64,000 nt of DNA from Ruminococcaceae bacterium BL-6 (GTDB lineage: Bacteria; Bacillota; Clostridia; Oscillospirales; Acutalibacteraceae). The position numbers and the translations under genes were made by a program. Every line of letters starts with the position of its first letter. Within the stretch, counting starts at the first letter, position 1. Of the stretch, positions 44,121 to 52,906 are shown one piece after another. The notes below the pieces were generated by a model that saw nothing but the letters and a program-made list of their open reading frames with translations, was not told the DNA's origin and searched no databases. The stretch covers positions 1,984,001 to 2,048,000 of the forward strand of contig LR778135.1 in assembly GCA_902810075.1 (NCBI GenBank), written 5' to 3'.

Positions 44121-45025
44121 GCCGGCACCTCCCGATCACGGAAACAGGAAAAGTAAACGTCCTCCAGCGTCGGCCGGATCAGCCGCGCCTCGTAGACGGA
44201 GCGGCCCTCCCCGATCAGCCTTTTCAGCAGCTCCGGCATCTCATCCTCGGAGGAAAGCTCCGCCTCCCACCACGCGCCGTTCTGCTCAAAGCCGGGCAGG
44301 GTCTCCCCCGCGCCCAGCCGCACGCCCGCCTTCGTCCGGCACCCGGCGCTCGCGCAGAGGCCGTCGAAATCGCCGCGCAGAAGGGCCTGCCCCCGGCTGA
44401 GGATGACATAGGTGTCGCAGATATCCTGCGCATAGCGGAGCTGATGGGTGCACAGGAACACCGTCACCCCGTTTTTCCCGGCGAGCAGGGCGATCAGCTC
44501 GTTGACCGCCTGCGCGGATTCCGGATCGAGGCCGCTGGTCGGCTCATCCAGAAAAAGCACCTGCGGGTTGTGGATGAGGGCGCGGGCCAGCGAGAGCCGC
44601 TGCATCATGCCGGTGGAGTATTTTCCCGCCGGCTTGTCCCGCACATCCCAAAGATCCAGCCGCTTCAGGAGCTGCTCCGCCCGCTCGCTCGCCGTCTGCG
44701 CGGGAACGTTGGCGGTCTGCGCGAAAAACAGCAGATTCTGCAGGCCGGTCATCTGCCCGTACATTTTCGCGGTCTCCGTCATCACGCCGCAGACGGCGTG
44801 AACCTTCTCCGGCTCCCGGACCGGGGAAAGCCCCAGGACCGAGCTTTCCCCGGAGGTGGGGCGCAGCAGCCCCGTCAAAAGCTTTACCGTCGTCGTCTTT
44901 CCTGCGCCGTTCGGCCCCAGAAAGCCGCACACCCCTCCGCGCGGGACCGACAGGGTCAGCTCCGAAAGCGCGTTCGTTTTTCCATCGTAAGATTTTGTCA
45001 GGCCGAGTGCGACAATCGCATCCAT
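44117..45025 (-). CDS. ABC transporter ATP-binding protein
   Basis: A 302-residue ATPase: Walker A GPNGAGKTT (about 38-46), Q-loop region MTETAKMYGQMTGLQNL, signature YSTGMMQRLSLARAL, Walker B VLFLDEPTSGLDPES, H-loop STHQ-like CTHQL. The C-terminal 80 residues form the extra domain typical of NatA/CcmA-type exporters. Partner of the permease downstream. A short gap (27 bases) separates it from the hydrogenase gene upstream, so all three could be one transcript. Confidence 0.93.
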   Translation of the reverse strand: MDAIVALGLTKSYDGKTNALSELTLSVPRGGVCGFLGPNGAGKTTTVKLLTGLLRPTSGESSVLGLSPVREPEKVHAVCGVMTETAKMYGQMTGLQNLLFFAQTANVPAQTASERAEQLLKRLDLWDVRDKPAGKYSTGMMQRLSLARALIHNPQVLFLDEPTSGLDPESAQAVNELIALLAGKNGVTVFLCTHQLRYAQDICDTYVILSRGQALLRGDFDGLCASAGCRTKAGVRLGAGETLPGFEQNGAWWEAELSSEDEMPELLKRLIGEGRSVYEARLIRPTLEDVYFSCFRDREVPA

Positions 45026-45052
45026 CTTACCACCAGCCTTTATTTTTAGAAA

Positions 45053-46498
45053 TTATGACCGTCTTCGGGCGTCGATATGCGTCAGATCGTGGAGCTGCTC
45101 CAGGTTCTCCCGGATTCCCCGCTTGTCCGCGGCGGCCAGAAGCTTCTGGCGGTTCCTCATCACCTGCCGCACCGGCTCCACTCCGCCGGGCCCGGCCACG
45201 CATCCGCCTTCGCAGGCCATGCCCTCGACGAGATTTTCCTTCAGGCGGCCGGCGTTCATCATCATCAGTATTTTTTTGCATTCCTTTGCGCCGTTGCACT
45301 TGACGCACGTAAACGGCTGATCGAAGCTCTCCTCTTTCAGCGCCGTTTCCACCGCGCTGCTGACGCCCCCGCTGACGGCGAAGTTCTTCCCCGGCAGACT
45401 GCCATCCTGTTCATTCTGCACCTCAATCGACGCAATGTCAATCTTTTTGGCCTGAAACATCGCCGCAAGCTCCTCGAACGTCAGGACATAATCCGCGGTG
45501 TCCCGCGCCTTCTCGATCTCGAGCTTTTTCGCGACGCACGGCCCGATGAACGCCACCAGCGCATCGGGGTCCTCCCGCTTCAGGTAGCGCGCCGCCATCG
45601 TCATGGGCGACGCGGTGCCGGAAACGAACGGCGTCAGCTTTGGAAAATGCTTTTCGATCATCTCCACAAACGCGGGACAGCACGACGTGGTCATCTGGAA
45701 CCCGCGCGACAGGGCCTGTTTCAGCTCCTGCGCCTCGTGATAGGCCGTTGCGTCCGCGCCGAGGGAGACCTCCAGCACCGTGTGGAATCCCAGGCGCCGG
45801 ATTGCCTCTTTCAGCACACCGACGTCCGCCGTGCCGAAATGCCCCTCGATCGCGGGCGCGAAAACGGCGCAGACCTTTTTCCCGGCCCGGATGGCACGGA
45901 TGACATCCACCATGCGGGATCGGTCGGTGATCGCCCCGAACGGGCAGCCCGCGGTGCACGCGCCGCAGCTGATGCACCGGGAATAATCGATGGCGGCCTT
46001 GTGGTACTCATCCATGGTAATGGCGTTTACCGGGCAGGACCGCAGGCAGGGGCGCATGGTGTCGGAAATGGCGTTATAGGGGCACGCCTCGGCGCAGCGC
46101 CCGCATTCCTTGCACTTGTTGTGGTCGATATACGCTCCGCCGCCCGTGACGGTGATCGCGCCGAACGGACAGGCGGCCGCGCACTTTTTCGCAAGGCATC
46201 TCTGGCAGTTGTTGGTCACGTTGAACCGGTGGATGGGGCAGCCCTCGCAGGCGGCGGGAAGCACCCCGACGATATGGTCATCCTGCTGCGGAAGGCTCTG
46301 CCCGCAGGCGGCCGTGACGCGCTCGCGGATGATCTCGCGCTCGCGGTAGATGCAGCAGCGGAAGGTCGGCAGCGGCCCCGGTATGATGTCGTAGGGCACC
46401 TGGTCCCTCTTCTCTTCCAGCCGGTCCTCATAGCAAAGCTCCGCCACTTTGGAAAGCACTTTGTACTTCAATTCTTTTGCGTCGTTGTCGTATTGCAT
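45053..46498 (-). CDS. Monomeric [FeFe] hydrogenase, group B type
   Basis: A 481-residue enzyme. Cys clusters at about 98-110, 129-139 and 175-185 form ferredoxin-like [4Fe-4S] centres. The H-cluster domain follows with TSCCP (271-275), PCVAKK (320-325) and MACEGGC (427-433). L2 reads GPC where most group A enzymes have MPC, and APAIEGHFG replaces the usual APAVR-type stretch, both pointing to the less studied group B. It interconverts protons and H2 with ferredoxin. The ATG at 46498 follows AAGGGAG. The maturases HydE, HydF and HydG are not in the window. Confidence 0.93.
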   Translation of the reverse strand: MQYDNDAKELKYKVLSKVAELCYEDRLEEKRDQVPYDIIPGPLPTFRCCIYREREIIRERVTAACGQSLPQQDDHIVGVLPAACEGCPIHRFNVTNNCQRCLAKKCAAACPFGAITVTGGGAYIDHNKCKECGRCAEACPYNAISDTMRPCLRSCPVNAITMDEYHKAAIDYSRCISCGACTAGCPFGAITDRSRMVDVIRAIRAGKKVCAVFAPAIEGHFGTADVGVLKEAIRRLGFHTVLEVSLGADATAYHEAQELKQALSRGFQMTTSCCPAFVEMIEKHFPKLTPFVSGTASPMTMAARYLKREDPDALVAFIGPCVAKKLEIEKARDTADYVLTFEELAAMFQAKKIDIASIEVQNEQDGSLPGKNFAVSGGVSSAVETALKEESFDQPFTCVKCNGAKECKKILMMMNAGRLKENLVEGMACEGGCVAGPGGVEPVRQVMRNRQKLLAAADKRGIRENLEQLHDLTHIDARRRS

Positions 46499-46563
46499 GA
46501 TCCCCTGCTCCCTTCTGAAACGAGCTGACAGCAATTCCGCTGATGACCGCGGGACCGGATTGA

Positions 46564-46582
46564 TTCCTCCGGCGGGGAGGAA
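46564..46582. repeat. Pyrimidine/purine hairpin, family copy E
   Basis: TTCCTCC and GGAGGAA around GGCGG. On the minus strand the flanks GCGGAATGTTTTTG and AATCCGGTCCCGC match the family pattern. It lies inside the hydrogenase 5' leader. Confidence 0.5.
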
Positions 46583-46659
46583 CAAAAACATTCCGCGTCT
46601 CATCCGGAAACTATGCCCAAAATTCTCCATAATCCCTTTTCAGAACTATCTTTGACATA

Positions 46660-46688
46660 ATTATAACATTCAAACCGGGCAATCACAA
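46660..46688 (-). promoter_or_regulatory. Promoter of the hydrogenase gene
   Basis: Minus strand TTGTGA (46688-46683), 17 bases, TATAAT (46665-46660). Leader of about 160 bases. TTGTGA could be a Rex half-site but no partner half is present. Confidence 0.6.
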
Positions 46689-46736
46689 GAGAATCGCGTT
46701 GGAGGAACCCACAGAAAAGAGCCCGCCGGGCGGGAA

Positions 46737-46766
46737 AAAACCGTCCGATCTGCACCGGACGGTTTT
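46737..46766 (-). terminator. Terminator after the ABC permease gene
   Basis: AAAACCGTCCG (46737-46747) pairs with CGGACGGTTTT (46756-46766); on the minus strand a T-run follows at 46740-46735. Confidence 0.85.
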
Positions 46767-46790
46767 CAGGCAAACGATTTGAAAAAGATT

Positions 46791-47591
46791 TTATTCCAGA
46801 TTCAGCTTGTTTTTCAGGATATAATACGTTCCGAAATAGTAGATCGCCCCGAGGGCGGCAGTGACCAGAATGAGGGCCGCCAGCCCGGATTCGATCAGGA
46901 CCGTATGGTCCCAGTTTTCAAAGAACCGGAACCATTCTCCATCCCTTGCCGCCATCATAAAGATGCTGAACAGGAACTGCTCGACCAGTCCGATCAGAAA
47001 ATACGCGCCCAGCGCACCCGCCACGCGGTGCTTTTTGACCAGATGCCCGAGGGCGATGGAGACATAGATGTTCAGGATCGACGCCGCCAAAGTGACCAGA
47101 ACGAGGACCACCGCTTCCCCGGTGATGAGATACATGGGCGCCCCGAACTGCCCGAAGGCCTGCAGGAAGGACTGGATCATCCGGGAGAGGGTGTTCATGA
47201 AATCCGGCGAAGCGGCCAGAATAAAGACGGACAGAATCGAGAAGATCGTGCTGAGCAGCGTCCAGACCGAAGCGACCAGCAGCTTGCTGAAAATATGCGA
47301 ATGCACGCTGACCGGCAGCGTAAACATCAGATACCCCTCGTCCGTCAGCAGGTTCTTATAAAACCGCTGGATGGTCGCGACGAGCGTGACGACGACGATG
47401 GCAACGACGATGCAGACATACGCCGTCATCGCAAGGAACGTGGGGATCTGCAGGCCGGAAGCCCCGATATTCCCGGAATTCATGGACAGAAACGCCTTGT
47501 TCATCACGGTAAACAGAAACAGCAGCAGGTAGAGCGGCAGGAAAATTCTTCCCGTTGCCTGGAATTCGTATTTCAGAAGTTTTCTCAGCAT
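46791..47591 (-). CDS. ABC transporter permease (YtrC/ABC-2 like)
   Basis: A 266-residue protein with six membrane helices (about 17-33, 56-75, 105-125, 150-175, 190-215, 240-258). It starts MLRKLLKYEFQATGR, the typical cytoplasmic start of small ABC-2 permeases. Its ATPase partner overlaps it by 7 bases upstream, and the GntR regulator precedes the ATPase, the YtrA-B-C layout known from cell-envelope-stress and antibiotic-sensing operons. Confidence 0.87.
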   Translation of the reverse strand: MLRKLLKYEFQATGRIFLPLYLLLFLFTVMNKAFLSMNSGNIGASGLQIPTFLAMTAYVCIVVAIVVVTLVATIQRFYKNLLTDEGYLMFTLPVSVHSHIFSKLLVASVWTLLSTIFSILSVFILAASPDFMNTLSRMIQSFLQAFGQFGAPMYLITGEAVVLVLVTLAASILNIYVSIALGHLVKKHRVAGALGAYFLIGLVEQFLFSIFMMAARDGEWFRFFENWDHTVLIESGLAALILVTAALGAIYYFGTYYILKNKLNLE

Positions 47592-48283
47592 TTGAACACC
47601 TCCCGGAACAGCTCATCCACCGACTTGTTTTTCTTTTCCCGGATGTCGTCGACCGTGGAGGTCAGGGCGACCGTCCCCATGCTGAGAAAAATCACGTCAT
47701 CCAGAATCTTTTCGACGTCCGAAATCAGGTGCGTCGAGATCACGACGGACGCGTTTTCCGTGTAGTTGGAAATAATCGTGTTCAGAATGTAATCCCTGGC
47801 CGCCGGGTCTACCCCGCCGATCGGTTCGTCCAGAAGATAAAGCGAGGCTTCCCGGCTCATGACCAGGATCAGCTGCACCTTTTCCTTGGTGCCCTTCGAC
47901 AGGGTTTTCAGCCGCGACCCGGCGCTGATGTTCAGCCTTTGCAGCATGTCGTAAGCCTTCTCTTTGCTGAAATCGGCGTAAAAGTCCGCGAAAAAATCCA
48001 CCAGCGCGCGCACGGTCATCCAATCGTTCAGATAAGTGCGCTCCGGCAGGTAAGAGACGATCTTCTTGCTTTCGCTCCCCGGCGCCTTTCCGCCGATCAG
48101 CAGCTCGCCGCCGGTGGGCGTCAGAAGGCCGTTGGCCAGCTTGATCAGCGTGCTTTTTCCGCTTCCGTTCGGACCGAGCAGGCCGACGATCCTGCCCTTC
48201 GCAACGGTCAGGCTCACCCCGCAAAGCGCCATTTTGCCCGGATATGTCTTGGTGAGGTTCCGGCACTCCAAAATAGGTTCCAT
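47585..48283 (-). CDS. ABC transporter ATP-binding protein (YtrB-like)
   Basis: A 232-residue ATPase: Walker A GPNGSGKST (about 38-46), signature LSKGTKEKVQLIL, Walker B YLLDEPIGGVDP, H-loop ISTHLI. The signature begins LSKGT rather than LSGGQ, as in YtrB-type ATPases. It starts in a 1-base overlap (TGATG) with the GntR gene stop, so translation is coupled. Confidence 0.93.
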   Translation of the reverse strand: MEPILECRNLTKTYPGKMALCGVSLTVAKGRIVGLLGPNGSGKSTLIKLANGLLTPTGGELLIGGKAPGSESKKIVSYLPERTYLNDWMTVRALVDFFADFYADFSKEKAYDMLQRLNISAGSRLKTLSKGTKEKVQLILVMSREASLYLLDEPIGGVDPAARDYILNTIISNYTENASVVISTHLISDVEKILDDVIFLSMGTVALTSTVDDIREKKNKSVDELFREVFKC

Positions 48284-48660
48284 CAGTTGTCTTCCTCCTC
48301 TGTCTGATTGATCAGCGATATGGTCTGCTGCCGGTTATACCCCAGCTGTGTCATATGCTTCATAAACTCGTCGATCACGGTTTTGGCAAGCTTATTCTTC
48401 ATTTCCATAATTCTGCCCCCATCTTCCGTCACAAACCTTCCGCTGGTGCGCTGCGAATAAAGCAGCCCCTCGTTTTCCAGCTCCGCCAGCGCCCGCTGCA
48501 TGGTATTCGGATTCACCGAAGCGTCCATCGCCATATCCCGCACGGACGGAAGCCTTCCCCCGGGCGGATAAACACCCGATATGATCCTCAATTCAATTTG
48601 TTCCATCAGCTGAAAATAAATTGGCCGTCCGCTTTTCAGGTCCCAGCCCAATTCAGTCAC
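48283..48660 (-). CDS. GntR family regulator, YtrA subfamily
   Basis: A 125-residue protein: GRPIYFQLMEQIELRIISGV, SVRDMAMDASVNPNTMQRALAELENEGLL (winged HTH, about 35-65), SQRTSGRFVTED. The short length without a large effector domain marks the YtrA subfamily, which controls ABC operons and is released by cell-envelope-active antibiotics. It begins 8 bases downstream of its operator and is translated together with the ABC genes. Confidence 0.92.
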   Translation of the reverse strand: MTELGWDLKSGRPIYFQLMEQIELRIISGVYPPGGRLPSVRDMAMDASVNPNTMQRALAELENEGLLYSQRTSGRFVTEDGGRIMEMKNKLAKTVIDEFMKHMTQLGYNRQQTISLINQTEEEDN

Positions 48661-48668
48661 CTCCGCCC

Positions 48669-48722
48669 TGTACTATTGTACTAGTCCATTAATACAATAG
48701 TACAAAAGCCGCTTTTTGTCAA
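48669..48722 (-). promoter_or_regulatory. Promoter and YtrA-type operator of the GntR-ABC operon
   Basis: Minus strand TTGACA (48722-48717), 17 bases, TATTGT (48699-48694). The 36-base operator (48669-48704) has perfect 12-base arms TGTACTATTGTA and TACAATAGTACA around a 12-base spacer, covering the -10 and start point. The same geometry with nearly the same arms recurs at 55281-55316. Confidence 0.85.
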
Positions 48723-48784
48723 TAGGTTTCCGAAATATTTTATCCCAATCTTTTGGGAAAATTGAAACCCTTACGCTTGTGTGT

Positions 48785-48902
48785 TATAATAACCTCACGG
48801 CGTAAGCGGAAGCAAAGCTTCCGACGCCTGAGAGCATTGAAGTATTTCATACTATAATAACCTCACGGCGTAAGCGGAAGCAAAGCTTCCGACGCCTGAG
48901 AG
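48785..48902. repeat. Tandem 50-base repeat, two identical units
   Basis: Units 48785-48834 and 48853-48902 are identical over 50 bases and spaced 68 apart. Each starts TATAATAACC and contains nested hairpin arms GGCGT..ACGCC around GCGGAAGC-AAA-GCTTCCG. CATTG follows each unit. No ORF or T-run. Confidence 0.85.
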
Positions 48903-49062
48903 AACATTGGTGAGCGCCCCGCGTATTTCGGAACTTTATGGTTATTTCAAAATCTGCTATTCCAAAAATCTTACGGTATCTGAAAAAGCATTGAACGGAT
49001 ATAATAAAGATATGCTAATTTCCGTGTAAGCCTCGGTTTACATGAGACAAGGAGTTTTTTCC

Positions 49063-49935
49063 ATGAGTGATTTCGTGATCGTAACGGATTCCTGCTGCGA
49101 CCTTCCCGGAGGGATGGCGGGGGAACTGGGACTGGAGGTTCTTCCCCTTTCCATCCACCTTGGAGGAAAGGAGTACCTGAATGATCTGGACGAAAAGGAA
49201 ATCCGGTTCGGAGAATTTTACCGGCAGATGCGCGAAGGGGTCAAATGCACGACTTCCGCCGTAAACGTGGAATCGTTCATCGGGAAAATGGAGCCGTATC
49301 TGCAAAATGGAAAAGACATCCTCTGCCTTGCGTTTTCCTCCGGCCTGAGCAATACCTACAATGCTTCCAAGCTGGCCGCGGAGGAGCTGGCCCCGAAGTA
49401 TCCCGACCGCAAGATCTACACGGTGGACACCCTCTGCGCTTCGCTGGGGCAGGGCCTTCTGATTTACCACGCGGTCCAGGAAAAGCGCCGGGGAAAAACG
49501 ATTGAAGAGGTGCGGGACTGGGCGGAAGAAAACAAGCTCCGCCTGTGCCACTGGTTCACGGTCGACGATCTGAACTTTTTAAAACGCGGCGGCAGGGTCT
49601 CCGCCGCCACGGCGCTGATCGGGACGGTGCTCGGCATCAAGCCCGTCCTTCATGTGGATGACGAGGGGCACCTGATCAACATGGGCAAGGCGCGCGGGCG
49701 CAGGGCATCCCTGAGCGCGCTGGTGGGCCATATGGCGGAAACCGTGACCGACCCGGAAAATCAGGCGGTTTTCATCAGCCACGGCGACTGCGCGGATGAC
49801 GCGCAGTGGGTCGCGGATGAGGTACGGAAGCGTTTCGGCGTGAAGGAGATCGTCGTCAATTACGTCGGCCCTGTGATCGGAGCCCACTCCGGCCCCGGCA
49901 CCGTGGCGCTTTTCTTCCTTGGCACGCACCGCTGA
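49063..49935 (+). CDS. DegV family fatty-acid-binding protein
   Basis: A 290-residue two-domain DegV protein: DFVIVTDSCCDLP at the N-terminus, TTSAVNVESF, CLAFSSGLSNTYNASKLAAEEL, and FLKRGGRVSAATALIGTVLGIKPVLHVDDEG. DegV proteins (FakB-like) bind a fatty acid and present it to the kinase FakA for phospholipid synthesis. ATG 49063 follows AAGGAG at 8 bases; an earlier ATG at 49042 lies before that site. Terminator at 49955-49990. Confidence 0.92.
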   Translation: MSDFVIVTDSCCDLPGGMAGELGLEVLPLSIHLGGKEYLNDLDEKEIRFGEFYRQMREGVKCTTSAVNVESFIGKMEPYLQNGKDILCLAFSSGLSNTYNASKLAAEELAPKYPDRKIYTVDTLCASLGQGLLIYHAVQEKRRGKTIEEVRDWAEENKLRLCHWFTVDDLNFLKRGGRVSAATALIGTVLGIKPVLHVDDEGHLINMGKARGRRASLSALVGHMAETVTDPENQAVFISHGDCADDAQWVADEVRKRFGVKEIVVNYVGPVIGAHSGPGTVALFFLGTHR

Positions 49936-49954
49936 GAAAATAAAACAGATTTGT

Positions 49955-49991
49955 CCCCCGGCCGCATCAAACAGCGCGCCGGGGGTATTTT
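49955..49991 (+). terminator. Terminator of degV
   Basis: CCCCCGG (49955-49961) pairs with CCGGGGG (49979-49985), followed by TATTTTTG. Confidence 0.8.
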
Positions 49992-49994
49992 TGT

Positions 49995-50038
49995 GAAAAG
50001 GGGAAGCCTCCCGCCGCGGCGGGAGGCTTCCCCTTTTC
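49995..50038. repeat. 44-base perfect palindrome, hairpin family copy F
   Basis: GAAAAGGGGAAGCCTCCCGCC followed by its exact complement with only GC between. It lies 4 bases after the degV terminator and 20 bases beyond the guaB stop. CCCCTTTTC on both strands may make it a weak bidirectional terminator. The CCTCCCGCC/GGCGGGAGG core equals that of copy H, although the flanks differ. Confidence 0.8.
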
Positions 50039-50058
50039 GTATTTGCAATACGCATATT

Positions 50059-51567
50059 TTATTTCACGAGATTGTTGCTTGCGTCCTTCAGGATCACGTC
50101 GTGGGCGCCGCCCTCGACAATGGAAGTCGCGGAAACAGGGGTGATCTTGGCCTTCTGCTGAAGCTCCCGAATGGTGAGCGCGCCGCAGTTGCACATGGTG
50201 GAGCGGATCTTGTTCAGCGTAAGGCTCACGTTGTCCTTCAGGGAGCCGGCGTAAGGGACGTAGGAATCGACCCCCTCTTCAAACGAGAGCCTGGTCTCCC
50301 CGCCCTGATCGTACCGCTGCCAGTTTCTGGCCCGGTTGGAGCCCTCGCCCCAGTATTCCTTCATATAATTTCCGCCGATGTTGACCTTGTTCGTCGGGCT
50401 TTCGTCGAAGCGGGAGAAATAGCGGCCCATCATCAGGAAATCCGCGCCCATGGCAAGGGCGAGCGTCATGTGGTAATCGTAAACCAGGCCGCCGTCGGAG
50501 CAGATCGGCACATAGATCCCGGTTCTCTCGTAATATTCATCCCGGGCCTTCGCGACCTCGATCAGCGCGGTGGCCTGCCCGCGGCCGATGCCCTTCTGCT
50601 CGCGGGTGATGCAGATGGAGCCGCCGCCGATGCCTACCTTGACAAAATCCGCCCCGCTTTCCGCAAGGTAAAGGAAGCCCTCGCGGTCCACCACGTTGCC
50701 CGCGCCCACCTTGACGGCGTCGCCGTAATTTTTCCGGATATAGCTGATCGTAAGCTTCTGCCATTCGGTAAAGCCCTCCGAAGAATCGATGCACAGCACG
50801 TCGGCCCCGGCGTCCACCAGCGCGGGGACGCGCTCGCGGTAATCGCGGGTGTTGATGCCGGCGCCCACTACATACCGTTTCTGGGGATCCAGCAGCTCCA
50901 GCAGATTTTCCTTATGGGACGCATAGTCCTTGCGGAACACCACGTAACAAAGACGCTGGTTCTCATCCACGATCGGCAGGGAATTCAGCTTATGATCCCA
51001 GATGATATTGTTGGTCTCTTTCAGCGAAGTCCCCTTGCCCGCATAGATCAGCTTGGAAAAAGGAGTCATGAACTCGGATACCCTGGTCTTGGGGTTCATG
51101 CGGCTGACGCGGTAATCGCGGCTGGTGACGATCCCCAGCAGCTTTCCGGTGGCGGTTCCGTCCTCCGTGACGGCCACGGTGGAATGGCCTGTTTTTTCCT
51201 TCAGATCCAGAATATCCTGAAGCGTCTGGTCCGGCTTGATGTTGGAGTCGCTGACCACAAAGCCGGCCTTGTAGCTCTTGACGCGCGCGACCATGGCCGC
51301 CTCGTCCTCCACAGACTGGGAAGCGTAAATAAAGGAGATCCCGCCTTCCTTCGCCAGGGCGATCGCCATTTTATCATCCGAAACGGACTGCATGATGGCG
51401 GAAACCATGGGGATATTCATCTGAAGCGAAGGAGTCTCCCCTTTTTTGTATTTGACCACCGGCGTCCTGAGACTCACGTTGGCGGGGATGCACTGAGCGG
51501 AGGAATACCCCGGAATCAGCAGATACTCATTAAAAGTGCGGGAAGGCTCCTCATAATAATAAGCCAT
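50059..51567 (-). CDS. guaB: IMP dehydrogenase
   Basis: A 502-residue enzyme that oxidises IMP to XMP, the first step to GMP. Catalytic Cys319 lies in [19 protein letters not shown]. Two CBS domains occupy about 110-225, and [30 protein letters not shown] follows. The sequence is of the longer variant seen in Clostridia and trypanosomatids, with an N-terminal [15 protein letters not shown] 51567 follows AAAAGGAG. Promoter TTTACA-17-TATAAT at 51742-51714; the 130-base leader does not show the purine-riboswitch pattern I looked for. Confidence 0.95.
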   Translation of the reverse strand: MAYYYEEPSRTFNEYLLIPGYSSAQCIPANVSLRTPVVKYKKGETPSLQMNIPMVSAIMQSVSDDKMAIALAKEGGISFIYASQSVEDEAAMVARVKSYKAGFVVSDSNIKPDQTLQDILDLKEKTGHSTVAVTEDGTATGKLLGIVTSRDYRVSRMNPKTRVSEFMTPFSKLIYAGKGTSLKETNNIIWDHKLNSLPIVDENQRLCYVVFRKDYASHKENLLELLDPQKRYVVGAGINTRDYRERVPALVDAGADVLCIDSSEGFTEWQKLTISYIRKNYGDAVKVGAGNVVDREGFLYLAESGADFVKVGIGGGSICITREQKGIGRGQATALIEVAKARDEYYERTGIYVPICSDGGLVYDYHMTLALAMGADFLMMGRYFSRFDESPTNKVNIGGNYMKEYWGEGSNRARNWQRYDQGGETRLSFEEGVDSYVPYAGSLKDNVSLTLNKIRSTMCNCGALTIRELQQKAKITPVSATSIVEGGAHDVILKDASNNLVK

Positions 51568-51629
51568 TTCAATCGACTCCTTTTCCTTTTATCCAGCATT
51601 CCCAAAGAAATCGCAAAGCGAACCGATCC

Positions 51630-51656
51630 TTCCGCCGCCCGCGGCGGGAGAAAAGG
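51630..51656. repeat. Pyrimidine/purine hairpin, family copy G (short)
   Basis: CCGCCGC and GCGGCGG around CC. On the minus strand the flanks GCGAATGCCTTTTCTCCCGCC-side and GGATCGGTTCGC-side match the family. It lies in the guaB leader. Confidence 0.45.
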
Positions 51657-51713
51657 CATTCGCCGCACAACCTGAAAGGAAGCTGCTGTCACGATCCTGT
51701 GTTTTTAAATTTT

Positions 51714-51742
51714 ATTATAGACAATTTTTTACGATATGTAAA
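51714..51742 (-). promoter_or_regulatory. Promoter of guaB
   Basis: Minus strand TTTACA (51742-51737), 17 bases, TATAAT (51719-51714). Confidence 0.65.
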
Positions 51743-51787
51743 CTGGCTTGTACGACAAATCATCGGCCCGGGCGGCCAAAATCATGG

Positions 51788-52396
51788 TCAATTTGCTTTT
51801 TCTCTCTGATTTTCCCGCCGGTGGACGGCGGATGTTCCTTTTTCCCGCAGATAGGTCGATTCCAGGTCGGCCAGATGGAGCTTGACCGCAAGGGGATACC
51901 GCTGATAAGCCTGGCCGATCGCGAAATTCCCGGCCTTTGCCGTGTCGTCGAACCCGCCCATATGCCAGCGGATCGCCACGGCCTCCGACGTTTTCAGGCG
52001 CATGAACCGCTCGATCAGAAACACGGATTTTTCGCCGTGGCCGTAGGGGAAGCTGTCCTCCACGCTGAAATAGGGGCGCTGTTCCCACGCGCCGGTTTCC
52101 GGGTTTTTGAAGTTGCGGGTGGATACCTTATAATATTGGGCTTTGCAGACGTCGTGCAGCAGCCCGCACACGGCAAAGCTCTCTTCGCTGTCTCCCTTTT
52201 CAAAATGCTTTTCCCGCATGACGCGGTACACGCTGACGCTGTGCTGAACCAGGCCGCCCTCGCAGGCGCAGTGGAACCGCGTGCTGGCCGGGGCGGTGAA
52301 AAAGTCCGTCGTTTTCAGCCATTCCAGAAGCTCTTTGCTGCCCTGCCTGTTGATGTTGTCCGTAAAAATCTGTTCAAACTCTTCCCTTGCGCTCAT
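51788..52396 (-). CDS. HD domain hydrolase
   Basis: A 202-residue HD-superfamily protein. The metal site reads FHCACEGGLVQHSVSV (His) and CGLLHDVCKAQYY (the HD pair, about residues 85-97), with a further His/Asp in FPYGHGEKS and IRWHMGGFDD. These proteins hydrolyse phosphoester bonds of nucleotides, but the substrate is unknown. ATG 52396 follows GGGAGGA; longer readings run into the 77-base repeat array upstream. Confidence 0.87.
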   Translation of the reverse strand: MSAREEFEQIFTDNINRQGSKELLEWLKTTDFFTAPASTRFHCACEGGLVQHSVSVYRVMREKHFEKGDSEESFAVCGLLHDVCKAQYYKVSTRNFKNPETGAWEQRPYFSVEDSFPYGHGEKSVFLIERFMRLKTSEAVAIRWHMGGFDDTAKAGNFAIGQAYQRYPLAVKLHLADLESTYLREKGTSAVHRRENQREKAN

Positions 52397-52420
52397 GACG
52401 AATCCTCCCTTTGGGACTAT

Positions 52421-52664
52421 TATACCACAGGCGCAACGCGCCGTTGTGGTATATTTATAAATTGGCGAAGCTGGTATAATAGCCACTCTGCGGCTTTTAT
52501 ACCACAGGCGCAACGCGCCGTTGTGGTATATTTATAAATTGGCGAAGCTGGTATAATAGCCGCTCTGCGGCTCTTATACCACAGGCGCAACGCGCCGTTG
52601 TGGTATATATTTATAAATTAGCGAAGCTGGTATAATAGCCGCTGTTCTGCGGCTATTATACCAT
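52421..52664. repeat. Tandem array of 77-base units
   Basis: Units start at 52421, 52498 and 52575 (periods 77, 77) and a truncated fourth at 52657 (82 after the third). Each unit contains the hairpin TATACCACA.GGCGC-AAC-GCGCC.TTGTGGTATA, then TATAAATTGGCGAAGC and a second small hairpin AGCCGC/GCGGCT. The third unit carries a TA insertion and three further bases. No T-run, no ORF, and no CRISPR-like unique spacers. Confidence 0.85.
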
Positions 52665-52877
52665 GACGGGAGGAAGAATGGATGATTTTTGCTCGGTAAA
52701 GTTTCCGAACACGCAAAGCTCATCATGCTTCCATGTTCTCTCAGGCGTCGGAACCCAAAGCTGACGCCGGAAGAATTCGGGAGCATGATAAAAAAGTATT
52801 GGGAAAATCCAAACTTCCGGCGCGGCCGGGAAAGGGACGCGGAAAGAAACGGCGTTAAACTGTTGTGAGAGCGGATC

Positions 52878-52906
52878 TTGACAAGTCAGCATAAAAGGAA
52901 TATCAT
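52878..52906 (+). promoter_or_regulatory. Promoter of the MFS-TetR-PEBP operon
   Basis: TTGACA (52878-52883), 17 bases, TATCAT (52901-52906). Downstream AAACTAAAT..ATTTAAGTTT (52918-52941) is an imperfect inverted repeat that the TetR protein might bind. Confidence 0.7.

Larger units (their letters stand above)
48661..49062. other. Intergenic region with tandem repeat
   Basis: About 400 bases between the GntR gene and degV: the GntR promoter/operator, the two-unit 50-base repeat (48785-48902), and an AT-rich degV leader with TATAAT at 49000-49005 but a weak -35. No gene seen. Confidence 0.6.

Noticed and set aside
45077..46528. Plus-strand 483-codon frame opposite the hydrogenase
   Set aside because: Shadow frame; the hydrogenase motifs on the minus strand are complete.
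48785..48902. CRISPR array or riboswitch pair
   Set aside because: Only two units with an 18-base gap; no known aptamer pattern and no downstream gene at close distance.
51568..51713. Purine riboswitch before guaB
   Set aside because: The conserved loop sequences of the purine aptamer are absent; only a short GC hairpin of the repeat family is present.
52421..52664. CRISPR array
   Set aside because: Units are 77 bases long and nearly identical throughout; there are no distinct spacers and no cas genes.
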